From contig NC_088717.1 in the NCBI RefSeq assembly GCF_963576615.1, positions 23,401,344 through 23,465,343 on the forward strand: a stretch of 64,000 nt of DNA, written 5' to 3'. Source of the stretch: Watersipora subatra. Lineage: Eukaryota > Bryozoa > Gymnolaemata > Cheilostomatida > Watersiporidae. The notes beneath the pieces are model-generated. The model did no database searches, was not told the origin of the DNA, and saw nothing but the letters and a program-made list of their open reading frames with translations. The position numbers and the translations under genes are program-made. Within the stretch, counting starts at the first letter, position 1. Every line of letters starts with the position of its first letter. Shown here piece by piece: positions 49,801 to 59,787 of this stretch.

Positions 49801-50526
49801 ATCTTGAAACATCCTGGCAGTTAGATCACCTCAAACATCAAAAACAATTTCAAATGATAGAAAAATATCTACTTTCTAATAAAATCTACTAAAATGATAA
49901 AATTGTATGTAAGTTCATCTTTAATGTTTCTAACGCCGCTTCCAGATGCCGCAGCCGGTGACCTAATTCTTCCAACATGGTCGATATTCTTGTCATCTGA
50001 TGTTTGAATGTATTTTGTAGCTGCAAAGAAGATACTGAGAGAGCAGTAGTGATACAGGCCACAGCACGAGCCGTGACCACTAGAGCTCCAGTCACAGAGG
50101 CTAATCCCTGCGCTACACTAAGGTACGTACAGAGCAATTGCCTGTTACTTGAATAAGAGATCACAACTCTCAATATAGAATGAGTATAGCGGGAGTTTTT
50201 GTCTTGATGCATTTTTAATTGTGATAGATTATGTTTGACAAAGTCATTTATTTTTTCATGACAGTGAATTATGGAAATTCTACATATATAATTAATTCTG
50301 GCTAAAAAATGGTACACAAAATTTTCTTATTTCTTAAAATGTTACAAATAAACATAAATAATGCTCATATTGTATTTTTGCTCTTCTGCATACACCTTTA
50401 TATCACATTGAGTTAAAACTTGTAAATCTACCATTAATCCTAATTATGTATTCTTGCAGTTGTCCGAGGCGTTACATAGGGAACCTCTATCCCAATGGAA
50501 TCTGTGGATGCCTATTCACTGGTTAA
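37747..50526 (+). CDS. PDGF/VEGF-family secreted growth factor (8 coding exons)
   Basis: Assembled exons: 37747-37818, 38684-38861, 42876-42941, 44957-45138, 47415-47553, 48656-48800, 50021-50122 and 50460-50526. They total 951 nt, 316 residues plus TAA, with every junction in phase and GT/AG. Residues 1-19 form a signal peptide (MKGLLVIFVISLCHMQIKA). A basic linker with NNS and NVT glycosylation sites follows. The cystine-knot domain (about 115-205) has the family spacing: PSCVQIKQCSGCC, CX6C, then EHTACQCQCK. The Arg of the PROSITE-type P-x-C-V-x3-R-C-x-G-C-C signature is Gln here. The tail carries CX10CXCXC (CPSNKRWDDDLCGCRC) and CX10CXC, as in VEGF-C/D. The role, binding a VEGFR/PVR-type receptor tyrosine kinase outside the cell, is inferred from the family. 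Additional small exons cannot be excluded. Confidence 0.85.
38684..38861 (+). CDS. growth-factor exon 2: basic linker
   Basis: Starts after TTTATACAG and ends GGATATG|GTCAGT (phase 1). About 59 residues rich in Arg/Lys (RPAKGSFKM, SRRPP, TSRRKPVTR) with NNS and NVT. The donor GTCAGT is less standard, so the exact end is the weakest junction, but it joins in phase. Confidence 0.7.
39000..42870. other. intron 2, no other gene recognised
   Basis: Starts with a degenerate GTGGGTGACCTCACTGTG-type repeat (38870-39030). A 98-codon minus frame at 39474-39770 and a 117-codon plus frame at 40701-41054 have no recognisable domain. Two hairpins lie at about 41004-41040 (TTGTTCTTGT arms) and 41440-41482 (AAAGATGTTATTACCA arms). 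Confidence 0.45.
42876..42941 (+). CDS. growth-factor exon 3
   Basis: 66 nt, phase 1 at both ends, bounded by TTATAG and GTAAGT. Codes AVDPDNHYVVQGSTPIESIE and a few more residues, an acidic spacer before the cystine knot. Confidence 0.78.
43070..43300. repeat. duplicated CCAAT-containing block in intron 3
   Basis: Two copies about 145 bp apart, each with GCCAATCAGCT, GCGACCAATCACA and CTGTCTGTTATGCCACAG-type sequence. Each copy therefore carries two CCAAT boxes. It could be an intronic control region or just a repeat fragment. Confidence 0.55.
44957..45138 (+). CDS. growth-factor exon 4: first part of the cystine-knot domain
   Basis: After TTTGTAG, phase 1; ends CAG|GTTTGT in phase 0. Contains the first knot Cys (AGCDLYDQIV), then LYPSCVQIKQCSGCC and the sixth Cys (SLACKPT). 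CX5CX2CCX6C is the same spacing as in VEGF-A. Confidence 0.9.
46562..47006. mobile_element. probable MITE in intron 4
   Basis: The left end GGAAACGGCATAAGTTCGCA and the right end CATTCGCAAGTGCCGTTTCC are imperfect inverted repeats. TTGCGAATGATG-like motifs recur inside. No coding frame. Confidence 0.45.
47130..47340. repeat. 22-bp minisatellite
   Basis: About 9 copies of TAACTAGACTATAACTGACA plus TA with indels, ending 75 bp before exon 5. Confidence 0.85.
47415..47553 (+). CDS. growth-factor exon 5: end of the cystine-knot domain
   Basis: After TTTACTCAG, phase 0; ends TTTG|GTAAGT in phase 1. Gives the last strand and knot Cys residues (YIQLEEHTACQCQCK) and KLSMEDCNPAMHYF. EH-x2-C-x-C is the domain's closing motif. 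Confidence 0.9.
48005..48240. mobile_element. fold-back MITE, family 1, single arm
   Basis: Starts CGCACAAAATTTTAGTTGAT and matches one arm of 5441-5847. The second arm is missing. Confidence 0.5.
48360..48515. repeat. 25-bp minisatellite
   Basis: About six units of ACATACCAGCAATACATTTA plus TAATT, just before exon 6. Confidence 0.85.
48656..48800 (+). CDS. growth-factor exon 6: CX10CXCXC tail
   Basis: Starts after TTCCATAG, phase 1; ends GCAG|GTTTGT in phase 2. Codes DDWDCQCMCINGRQ, then CPSNKRWDDDLCGCRC, then CGQGFTFDMDTC. The Cys motif is that of the Balbiani-ring-3-like tail of VEGF-C/D. Confidence 0.85.
49477..49924. mobile_element. fold-back MITE, family 1 copy C
   Basis: Ends AAGATGAATTTACACAACAT ... 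GTATGTAAGTTCATCTTTAA. Inner blocks TGATGTTTGAGGTGATCTGA / TAGATCACCTCAAACATCA are inverted. The best-preserved copy, inserted in intron 6. Confidence 0.75.
50021..50122 (+). CDS. growth-factor exon 7
   Basis: After TATTTTGTAG, phase 2 at both ends, followed by GTACGT. Begins CKEDTERAVV, completing the second CX10CXC. Then a Thr/Ala-rich linker and NPCATL. It begins about 100 bp right of a MITE (49477-49924). Confidence 0.75.
50460..50526 (+). CDS. growth-factor exon 8, terminal
   Basis: After TATTCTTGCAG, phase 2. Codes CPRRYIGNLYPNGICGCL and FTG, then TAA at 50524-50526. Confidence 0.78.
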
Positions 50527-50581
50527 CATTGAAGGCTGATGAGGATACTAAAACGCTGAAATGGATTCATTGACCCATTCA

Positions 50582-50587
50582 AATAAA
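50582..50587 (+). terminator. AATAAA polyadenylation signal of the growth-factor gene
   Basis: AATAAA lies 56 nt after the stop codon, followed within 25 bp by GCATGCATG. It would give a very short 3' UTR. Confidence 0.6.
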
Positions 50588-50599
50588 CCTGCATGCATG

Positions 50600-51980
50600 A
50601 TTACAAAATAGCCTTTTTAGTGGTTAACTTTTGTGAAAGCGATCATTATTAGTATGAGCTCTTTCTTATAGTTTTATTAGTATAAATATATATATATAAC
50701 TCCTATCGTTCAATATGTATAAAACTACGTGTATCATACTACAGAAGCAATATATTTTTACTAGTATTCCCAGTATTACCGAGTGCAAGATTCAGTAAAC
50801 CATAATATACTCAGATTATAGTAGTAAAGTTGTCTCTTTATTATACATTATTCAAATCTCTGTGTGCTAAATAGATGAACAATGAAATATGTACAGTTTT
50901 TTGTCTCTGTATAGGCATAAATCTTCTACTGTATCGCTTGCATTTATGTATCTTAAACATTTAACCCAAAAAGCATTTTGAATGCTTATAAAAGAAATAT
51001 AACCACTATAATGTTTGCTAGCAATGACTTCAGAATTGATCAAGATGTGTGGTTAACCAAAATAAATTCATAAAAGTTTTCACAAAAGTTTCCATCAAAT
51101 ACATTTTTAAGTTTAGCAATGCAAAAATTTATGGTTTCATTAGAACGAACAAGAACTCGCATACAGCTATAGACTTAAGAACGTACTTACAGACACAACA
51201 CGAGCTGAGGAACTTAAGATCAAGAGCTGTTTTTACTTGTGTTATCCATCATGAATAATGAGCAGACAACTCAGATTTTTCATAGTTAGTCAAACTTGCT
51301 TAAAAGCTTGTAAGAGACAATATTCTAATAATTGTTTGATGAAGAGCTCTGGTAGAAAAGATAGCAACCATGTGTGAGCTCCTACAAGACTTTATAACTA
51401 GTTTGGTCAAGCCTTAGAATGACCTTGGAATGACCTTGGTCAAGCCTTGGAATGTTTACCCTTGATGAAAATATTTGTTGTTGAATTGAAAAAATAGAAC
51501 TGTTGCTGAAAACATTCAGAGCTAATAAATCACAGTAACTATGCAAGCACCTGTCAAGAAGTGGCAAACTCCAAGCTCTTTAAAGTGTTCAATTAATAAT
51601 AAGCAAAGTATAGTGGCAAGTTGAGTTCAATAATTATTAATATCTATTTCAACATCTTTATATATATCTAATATTAGAAGACTATTTGGATGAGCCTGTC
51701 CCATAGTGCTCCTCATTGATGTTTTGATTTTACTTTGATTGAGTTTTATCTGATAAGGAAAATGCAAGTTTGGGGGCCTTCTTCCCACCCCTCTATAAGC
51801 AATAAAGTTCAGTTTCCAAGTCTTAACAAAGTCTCACAAGATGACTCATTTGGCGAGGCGACCATAGAGACAGTATAGAACGCTAGTTGCTAGTAAATTA
51901 GTTGTTGGAAATTCCAAGTGAATGAGCTTAGACTGCAATTTTTAGTACTTAGCCGCCAAAAATCACTGAAAAGCTGTGGC
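50600..51980. other. no gene seen; possible LTR fragment
   Basis: Mostly AT-rich DNA. Near 51700-51880 a stretch with GCAATAAAG and then ATTTGGCGAGGCGACC looks like an LTR end plus primer-binding site. No partner LTR was found. Confidence 0.3.
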
Positions 51981-51983
51981 GGC

Positions 51984-52320
51984 TCAGCTGCTCAGCCGCC
52001 CCAAAAAATACGGGCCTGATCGCTTCTCTGTTTCAGTAAGGAGTTCTGTATAATCAGTGCAGATGCAAACTTTTTGATTGGGTTTTGAGACCACCACGAG
52101 GGCAGCCACCCAAAGTGTAGGTTCCACAACTTTAGCTATGACTCTATCACTAGTCATGTCCTGTATGGCCCCATCAAAAAATTTCACCTTGAAAGTGGTA
52201 TAGGCCAAGGAACCAGAATTTCAAATAGCGTGACATCTGATTTTAGGGTTATAAAGTCAGGGCTGCTCAGCATTCTGAACTCGGTGAACAGCTGATGTTA
52301 AAGTAGGTAAAAAGGGTAAA
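51984..52320 (-). pseudogene. pol: Ty3/gypsy reverse transcriptase relic
   Basis: The minus strand encodes VIAKVVEPTLWVAALVVVSK then PNQKVCICTDY, the N-terminal fingers of a gypsy-type reverse transcriptase (usual form IxKVxEPTxWVSxxVVVxKPNGKxRICxDxxxLN). Upstream, in another frame, ITLKSDVTLFEI matches the usual linker before it. A frameshift and stop near 52190-52205 and the lack of the YxDD region make it a short dead fragment. Confidence 0.65.
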
Positions 52321-52429
52321 ATTTATTTCATTTCCTTATCCACACATGCAATACAACATTTTTATGGTTGACAGTATCTAAATGATTGTGCTCACTTACG
52401 TACATGTAACTAGAAATTACCCTGTCATA

Positions 52430-52660
52430 CAGCCCACGACCAAAGTGATAATGGAAAAAAGAAAGGGTACCCTGATGGTTGAGAAATGCAATATTAGCAG
52501 TCAAATGGCACTGCAGTGCAATAGGAGAACTGCAATGGTAGCTGCAATGGTAGCAATGTATCATGTACAACAAACAGCAATAATAAAAGGAAAAGATTAT
52601 ATGTTTATATCTCTCCCCTGCAATAGGAGAAATGCAATATTAGAAGTAAAATGGCATGTA
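52430..52660 (-). repeat. dispersed repeat, copy 3
   Basis: Reverse complement of the 22080/28660 family: CTGCAATAGGAGAAATGCAA at 52617, GTTGAGAAATGCAATATTAG at 52479 and GTCATACAGCCCA at 52423. Confidence 0.65.
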
Positions 52661-53214
52661 ATATAGACAGGCTGGGGGAGGCTGCATATCATTGGTCATA
52701 GCAACCAATATCAAGAAGTTGTGATATTCATCTAGATTTCTGTATTTATATCTAAAAAATTATGCTGAATTTAAAAATTTAAACAGATTTTAGCTGGTCT
52801 CATAGGAATAGATGTATATCTATAAGAAAATGTAGGCCTATTACTTAATTTTGCAGATATTAAAAACGGCTTGGTGGTACCGCGATATTGAGCACAGCCG
52901 TAGTACCATCAACAAAATCTTTAGAAAAATAATAACAGTAAGGGATTGCACACCATCGGTCACTATATACTTCGATCTTGTAAATTCGAATGAATATTAT
53001 GTTAATTAAATTTTATAATAATCCTTTAAAACTGAATAATTATTCTTATAATTAAATATTGTTAGAATCGTTAGAAAAATATCATTGTCAATTCCTTTAC
53101 TTTCTCACTGCTTTGGACATCAGTTGGATTACCAAAGTACTCATTATAAGTGTCCAAAATGTCAGAGTCCGGTAGAATCGGCAAAAAAGAAACGATTACT
53201 TTTCAGTACTTCTA

Positions 53215-53700
53215 TGTTAATTACAGAAACCTTCGGCAATTGGACAATGCTATAGACTAGTGAAATGTGCACGTTTTTCGCATGAAATGCACACGGCTTA
53301 ATGGTACCACTCTTTGTCGCACGGCCTTATCGGCGTTTCGTTGGCCGGTCTTAATTTTGATTAAAAAAAGCTTGTCAAGTTTTTATCGCAATTTTAGGCC
53401 AAATTAATCTGTTTATTTATGTATAATCCGATCAGATGGGTTAGTTTTAGGATATTGCAGAAACTTTTCAAATGCTTGGTAACATATTTAAATATTTTTA
53501 TAAATGTTTTGTATCATTATTATACTTAAACAACTCTACACAGAAACGGTTAAATTTTTTGATAGGATTATTGTACAAAGGCATGGTAACGGCTGTTGAT
53601 GGATAATTTTTTGGGAGTTGTGTGCGCATATGCATTTATCATAAAGCTTCCAAACATTCGCTTCGCTCGTGTTTGGTCGTGGGAATATTGCACGACCAAA
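53215..53700 (+). repeat. dispersed 500-bp repeat, plus copy
   Basis: Inverted partner of 21262-21750, ending CGTGTTTGGTCGTGGGAATA. Confidence 0.7.
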
Positions 53701-54326
53701 CTATTGCACCAGTCTATTGCACCAGGAATTTTTATATATATATATAAATATATATATCACATATATACGTATATCTCGGTTATATCACATGCGTATGAAG
53801 GAGTCAAACTAGAGCTACCTCCATCACAGGAAGATCTCTGCAAGCTTGAGTAGAAAGACTGCAACTTAAGACTGCAACTTAACTACCTAAAAATATGGTA
53901 TGTTAGCAAGTCCCCAGACTTCTATATAAATAATAACTAATAAACATAATGAAACAAACTTGTGGTTTCAGTAATACTCTGAAAGCACTTGCTATATGTG
54001 CACACATTATGCTAAGTTTAGTGTATATTTTATACATCAGTAATTGCTCGCTAGATGTATATACTCTCACTTTATATCTGTATCGGTAACACATATCACA
54101 GATTTTAGATAGCTTGTTTTTATCAGATACAATATAAAACTGTTGGAGGTCATTTAAAATTATATTATATTATTTCTGTAAATGTGAGATGTATTAGCAT
54201 GTACTAGTACTGTCAGCCATGACAGGTACTTGCACTGACCTAGAACTTGGCAGGTACTCATAGGTATGAGTTGAATGCTTTTAGACTCTTACGAGTGTAG
54301 TATGTGTGTAAAACTGACTTAGTTAG

Positions 54327-54435
54327 AAAGCTTCTCATCCAACCAGATGTGGGACAACTCCTCATGCTCTTGTCAGTGCACCAACCAGACTATGAAGTGT
54401 GAGGCAGATTATTACTATAATAATGAGAGTTGCAG
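54327..54435 (+). CDS. alternative or duplicated Cys-rich tail exon (exon 6-like)
   Basis: Bounded by TTAGTTAG and GTGAGT, with entry phase 1 and exit phase 2, the same as exon 6. Reads SFSSNQMWDNSSCSCQCT, then CEADYYYNNESC: the WD...CxCxC and CX10C pattern of exon 6 with little other identity. Joined after exon 5 it keeps frame. There is no second cystine-knot domain between 50526 and 54327. So it is either a mutually exclusive 3' end or the remnant of a tandem gene copy. A later acceptor after ACCAG (54346) also exists but fits exon 5's phase less well. Confidence 0.65.
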
Positions 54436-54738
54436 GTGAGTCTATTCTCTAAAACCGATTAGACAGAAAGTAATAATACACGTATTATAGTCATTTAGCC
54501 TATATAATGTAATCCTATTGAGAGACAAGACATTTCAACAGGGGAATTGTAAGTTAGTTAAACTTGTTCTTTCAATTTAAACTTCCCTTTATTAAAGAGA
54601 AAAGATTGAGTTAATTAGATCAGTGTGAAGTGTAACTCTAAATACTCTGTTAACTGTTAAAAACTCTTCATGATTGTTTGATTTTTTATTCCCAAACTAC
54701 ACCTTCTGTTGAGTTTTAATGTAAACTCCACATTGCAG

Positions 54739-54844
54739 GTCTTGTAAAATGTCTTTGCCTCAAGCATGTGCTAGAGCACAAGTCATAAAACTTTTTAAGG
54801 AGGAACCAGTAGCTATCTTATACCAGCCCACAACAGGAAGCTGA
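54739..54844 (+). CDS. alternative or duplicated terminal exon
   Basis: After CATTGCAG, phase 2, continuing 54435 in frame: SCKMSLPQACARAQ, then VIKLFKEEPVAILYQPTTGS and TGA. Exons 1-5 plus 54327-54435 plus this exon total 852 nt, giving 283 residues plus stop. Its SCKMSLPQAC parallels the CKEDTE...C start of exon 7. ATTAAA at 54898 could be its polyadenylation signal. Confidence 0.6.
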
Positions 54845-55734
54845 TTCTAAAATAAGGCTAAGTGAGTCGTAAAGTTGTCTGGTTACAGAATGCTTGTATT
54901 AAACAACGCAGAAGAGTTCAGTTAATAGTCAGGTTTTCAATACTTGTAAGAAAAGTGCTTTGAGACATTTAATCCAATACTTATCAGTGCTGGGACTCTG
55001 TATCTATTTATACAACTGTAGATCGGTATATTATGCACACGGCAAAAGAAAAAATTTATTTTTGTATAACTACTCACCATTAAATAGCCAATTACACTTA
55101 GCTTATCAACTAAAATAGCGGTAGGAAACTAAATTAATAATGAATAAATTAGAAACATGTTAAAAGTGTCAAGCTACCATAGACCCCATCTTCTGCCACC
55201 TATTGACACGATAATGCCCTGTGGCCATCAGACTATATGCAGAGAATGAACACTTTAACATTATATATAATTTACCTACTAGCATTCAATAACTAAGGAT
55301 ATAGTTCTTTTAGACCTTCCCTTATTACTGTCAGACTTCAACTAACAAAGTTAACCTGTTGTGATTTTTGTTTCATATGTCAAAACTGTCGTATGTTAGA
55401 GCAAATACTCTTATAAAAATAGACTGTACTTGGTACAATTTATTCTAGAGCCAAATAAACAATGACAAATACTTGAGGTTGTTCCAGTATAACAATAAAG
55501 AAAACTCGTAATTTAAAATAAAGGAACAAACTAAATTCTTTAATCTTACATAAAACTAAAAAAAATGTTTGCACAGAAAATGTATTTGCATTCAACATAT
55601 AACAACAGTTACCATTCTAGCCTTCAAACTTCACATCAGGAAAAAAGTGTTTTGTCCAACTCAAACAAATAAAAAAAAAAGTAAAACAACTGTGAGGGTT
55701 TTCAAACTTTTTCAAACAACTGTAACTATTATGG

Positions 55735-56756
55735 AAACTTTTAAATTTCGTATCATGAAAAAGGTTGAAATAAATTAAGAAAAATAAAACTGTAAATGTG
55801 TATAAATGTAAATGTAAAAAAATTAGCAAGTAATGGCTAAATACAATCTGTTTAGCTATGATTACCATGAAAAGTGATTTGATATGAAATATATGATTTT
55901 AATTTGTTTCAGTGTTGGCATCGTAAGGCAAAAATAATTTACAAAGTGGTATAAAAACCCATAATAATTATCTAATGTAAACACCCTCTGGTAAAAATCA
56001 TAAAAATGTTATATAAGCACTGTAGGCCTACATATCAAAAATTAGTAACAAAACAATATGTTAACCTTAGTAACTATAGTTACCTACAGTAACATTAGTT
56101 TATTCAGTGGTTATGATCTGCAAGAAAATTTAACATTACACTGTACTACGTGCAGTAATTACCGTGGAATCGTGGAGAGATCTTACCTTTAAGACAGGTA
56201 TAACATTTAACTTATATGAGTTTAACTAGATGAACACATATTTAAAGCTAAATTTTAATATGTGTTTAACTGAAGTAAACTTCATCTTTGTTATCGGCTA
56301 AAATTTTATTACTTATCTGTTTTTAAATTCGTCTTCTCCCGTCACTTATAATGAATAATGCTGAACTGAGATAGCGAGCATCATATCTTTCTTTTGAAAG
56401 TTGTGAAAAAACTTTTGACAAAAAGATTATCGACATTTTTGTTATTTCGTTGTAACCAGTATACTGACTGCCAAATTTTAAATTTGAGAAAATTTCCGTT
56501 GATATCGTAAAGGGGGAAAAAATTCGCCTTAGTACTGTGAGTTTGAAAAAGCATCCTATTCCATAAAGTAAGAAAAAAAAGTCTTATAACAGCATGTATA
56601 ATTACAAAGGATATACAGTATATGGTCAAAGCTATGGATGTAATAAGTATGTCTTAGCCTTGTGATTACGAGCACTTACTAATGGAATCCCAGATTGAAG
56701 GTCGTGAGTTTAAGTCCAATACGGATATGATTTGTTGTTGCTAATACTTTATCGCC
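55735..56756 (+). mobile_element. dispersed about 1-kb repeat with tRNA-like SINE, 5' part
   Basis: Shares CTTTTAAATTTC-TATCATGAAA, GTTTCAGTGTTGGCATCGTA, CCCATAATAATTATCTAATG and TATGTTAACCTTAGTAACTA with 60945-61870. It ends in a tRNA-like segment (GTGAGTTTAAGTCCAATACG). It is broken at CATAAC by the LTR element; its tail resumes at 58963. Confidence 0.7.
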
Positions 56757-56761
56757 ATAAC

Positions 56762-56954
56762 TGCTACATTCCTACTGGTCACTTACCAGTAAGAAGAAGT
56801 TTTGAATAATCTGTTCTTGTCTGCGATCCCCGTATATATGTATGCGCAGCGATCTAGCCCTTTTACGTCCTATGACGTCCTAGTCCTGATTAAATATTGG
56901 CGAGTCTCAATAATAGCCTCGGAACCTGTAGTATGCATAGACACATATATAACA
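56762..56954 (-). repeat. 3' LTR of the minus-strand element
   Basis: 193 bp. Adjoins the polypurine tract at 56955-56975 (CCCCCTCTTTTTCTTT on the plus strand). Confidence 0.85.
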
Positions 56955-57412
56955 TGCCCCCTCTTTTTCTTTGGGCCCTGAGCATGGACACTGCAACTAT
57001 TGGGGCTCAGACATAGGTTTCACCACCACCAGAAATCATGTTAAGCAGCAAGCTTCAGACACGGAGTCTGACACGTATGTATACTATCTGCTAGCACGCT
57101 AGTAAAGCCTGCAGTTATCATGAGCTCACCAAGTGTTAGTCACAATGGGAGCGGGATAAGTTAGCAAGCTTACCAAAGGTGTTATATGGAAGTCTGGTAA
57201 ACATACCTGAGCATAGAGCTAGCCTGTGAACCAGATGTCATCCTTGTACTAAAATCAAAATTGGCCTTACCTGTATGGGTTGGGTCATTCTCTTCCCATA
57301 CTTACCCTTCGAGCCATAGCAGCTCTTGCTAGCCTAACCTGTTGTCTTGAGCTCAAACCTGCAAGTTCCAAGTACATACCTGCCTCTGTTTTTACCTGCT
57401 CCTGTGCTTTGA

Positions 57413-57736
57413 CTAGGCATCCAGATTATTCTCTCCTACAAACTTCTTTTGGTCATCCAAGCCATTCAGAGGATGGATCCTGAACTCCTCATCTGAGAGT
57501 GTCCTACCTTCTAACATGGCCTTCTGTGCATCCATCCCTTCAGCCCAATAAGTTCTTTCTTGGGTTACCATGCCACCTGTTTCGGCATGGCTAACCTCAT
57601 GGCTAGTACAGGTTGCTGTCGAGACAGCATCCTCTGCACCTCCCTGAAGACCGACTAGAGCTTTTATGTCAGATTTTGCATTCATGTCTTGTAGACTCAT
57701 GACCTGAAGATCTACACCCAACCTTGGAGTACCCAT
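57413..57736 (-). CDS. unassigned 107-codon frame inside the LTR element
   Basis: Minus-strand frame starting MGTPRLGVDLQV and ending FVGENNLDA. The composition is mixed and protein-like, but no domain is recognised. It lies downstream of gag in the element's orientation and may be a rest of the deleted pol region or chance. Confidence 0.3.
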   Translation of the reverse strand: MGTPRLGVDLQVMSLQDMNAKSDIKALVGLQGGAEDAVSTATCTSHEVSHAETGGMVTQERTYWAEGMDAQKAMLEGRTLSDEEFRIHPLNGLDDQKKFVGENNLDA

Positions 57737-58013
57737 TCATGGACCTATTATCACAATAGTCATCAAACTCCTTCCTAGAAATTCTATGAACTTCTATACC
57801 TTCACTAGTGTAGCGACAAGTGCTTCTAGTTTTACTTTTAGATTGCCTAGAAATAATGGCCGCTATTTTTGAAACCTCTGTACCACTAAACCTCTAGCTT
57901 TAGCCTTAGCATCTCTGTACCTCTAAACCTCTAGTTTTAGCCTTAGCATTTTTTATTACTGCTTCTGAATCACGAGCAAGTTGTCTAGCTCTGAGAATGT
58001 CAGATAACCTTGT

Positions 58014-58535
58014 CTAATTCAAATTCCTTTCCTGCATCAATTGCCTACGTAACGTTGAATCTCTAAGTCCATTAACAGCTATCGCAAGAGCAAAATCTTT
58101 CCTGTTATCATCACTACCAAAGTTTAAATTCTTGCTGAGTTTCTCAACCCTTAACATATACTCCCTTACATTTTCGTCACATGTTTGAGAACAAGTAACA
58201 AATTTCATTACCCTAACGTATACTGTTTCCTCTCCACTATAAATTCTATTTAGGTGATCCATGGCCTGCTCATAAGTAGAATCATGAGACTGTAAACTAA
58301 ATCCCACAGACTGTAAAGCCTCGCGGCCATCCTTACCTATAGCACTCAATAGCGCGAGCAGTTTAATGCGACCGCTTAAGTTAACCTGACCTCTACCAGC
58401 CTTACCCATTTGCAGAGTGGTAAGTTCTACACATAAATTAAATTCTGATAGCCAAGATTTATATGAATCGGCTACATCACTAGGGTTGATCACTAACTTA
58501 GGGAAGTAATTAACGTTGAACCTGAATTTAGCCAT
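58014..58535 (-). pseudogene. gag: retrotransposon Gag, capsid-like part, with in-frame stop
   Basis: I take the start at ATG 58535 (MAKFRFNVNYFPKL); the open frame goes further upstream to 58652 through the leader. About 173 residues of helical Gag-type sequence: YKSWLSEFNLC near residue 25, IKLLALLSAIGKDGREAL near 58, VREYMLRVEKLSKNL near 123, LAIAVNGLRDSTLRRQL near 150. TAG at 58014-58016 interrupts. The same frame continues at once with RLSDILRARQLARDSEA to about 57890, so the stop is a disabling mutation. No zinc knuckle is present. Confidence 0.75.
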
Positions 58536-58769
58536 CGTTAAAATAACCAAAGCGCCTCTACCATGATCACCATACAAAAGTGTACAATCACTTACCCTCA
58601 CTTTTCCTGAAACGAATAGGTAACTAATTCCTATAACACAATCACTGAACACTTGTCTTTAAACCACTCTCGAACGTCCACGTGACAATTCGAATACTAA
58701 ACACTTTCAATTGCTATCACTTTGCAATGAATTCGCCGTTCCTGCAAACCAAGTTTGCCTACGATGCTA

Positions 58770-58962
58770 TGTTACATTCCTACTGGTCACTTACCAGTAA
58801 GAAAAAGATTTGAATAATGCGTCCTCGTCTGCGATCCCCATATATATTTATGCACAGCGATCTAGCTCTTTTACGTCTTATGACGTCCTAGTCCTGATTC
58901 GGTATTGGCGAGTCTCTATAATAGCCTCGGAACCTGTAGTATGCATAGACACATATATAACA
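58770..58962 (-). repeat. 5' LTR of the minus-strand element
   Basis: 193 bp, partner of 56762-56954, followed by ATAAC. Confidence 0.85.
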
Positions 58963-58995
58963 ATAACTGGACAGACAAACAACAGACAAACTTTA
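58963..58995 (+). repeat. tail of the interrupted SINE-bearing repeat
   Basis: ATAACTGGACAGACAAACAA continues the sequence broken at 56761; uninterrupted copies have CTTTATCG-TATAACTGGACA here (reverse complement near 62310). Confidence 0.65.
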
Positions 58996-59299
58996 AAATT
59001 TATATATATAGATTATTATGTAATATTTTTATGATTCTAACAGTATTTACTTGTACTTATTAGTGTTGCTTATCAATTTAATTAATGTCGAATGTTGATC
59101 ATTACGTCCTACTTTAAGACAAACACTTGTTCCAAGTCTACAGAACATATCATAGTTACTCACATGTAGAAGTGATCATAAGTCAAGGTTTGACTCCATA
59201 TACTTGACTTATTAAAGATGTGAAGGAATACAGGGAAAGAAAACTACTACCGAGAGAGCAGACTTGTTCTCAACTACAACCGCAACACTGACAACAAGA

Positions 59300-59373
59300 A
59301 GGTCATCGTACTGGTCAAGGTCATCATGCTGGTCAAGGTCATCGTACTGGTCAAGGTCATCATGCTGGTCAAG
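59300..59373. repeat. 18-bp tandem repeat
   Basis: Four to five copies of GTCATCGTACTGGTCAAG alternating with GTCATCATGCTGGTCAAG, i.e. a 36-bp higher period. Confidence 0.85.
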
Positions 59374-59787
59374 ACCTATTGATCACCGCTATTGGGATTG
59401 GTCAGTATTTTTGAAAATTTTACTCATACTATTGTGACTTTTATTTTAGCTTTCACGATGCATATCATAGTACTGGCACAAATAATAAACTAACACACGC
59501 AATCTCACCACAGTTGCGTCTAGTTCTATCCCACCCGCCGACGCAAACCTCAAGTAATCACTTGGTACAGCTATGATTGTTATCTAATTGTAACTTATAT
59601 AGCAATAAGTTTGATTCCAAGCAAGTTCAATCTGTGCTAATAATTATTATCATGTTTTAGTAAATAAGACTTTAATCTTAAAGAGTTGTCTTCTCTCATT
59701 CTGAATTGCAAATTACAGCCTGAGTTTCTTAGCAAACCTTTTGCAGTTTTCTGAACTTTTTGTATTCTTTTAAAATCTTTTGATTAC

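Larger units (their letters stand above)
56762..58962 (-). mobile_element. LTR-gag-LTR retrotransposon, minus orientation
   Basis: 193-bp direct repeats at 56762-56954 and 58770-58962 differ at about 16 positions, so this is older than the element at 2748. ATAAC flanks both ends (56757-56761 and 58963-58967). In element orientation the LTR starts TGTTATATATGTGTC and ends in ...GTAACA or ...GTAGCA. A purine tract (AAAGAAAAAGAGGGGGCA) lies just before the downstream LTR. Inside are a gag relic and about 1 kb of other sequence, with no reverse transcriptase or integrase recognised. Confidence 0.85.

Noticed and set aside
55569..55868. Overlapping plus and minus frames of about 70-80 codons
   Set aside because: They overlap the start of a dispersed repeat, are Lys- or Phe-rich because of A/T runs, and are not conserved in the sister copy at 60945.
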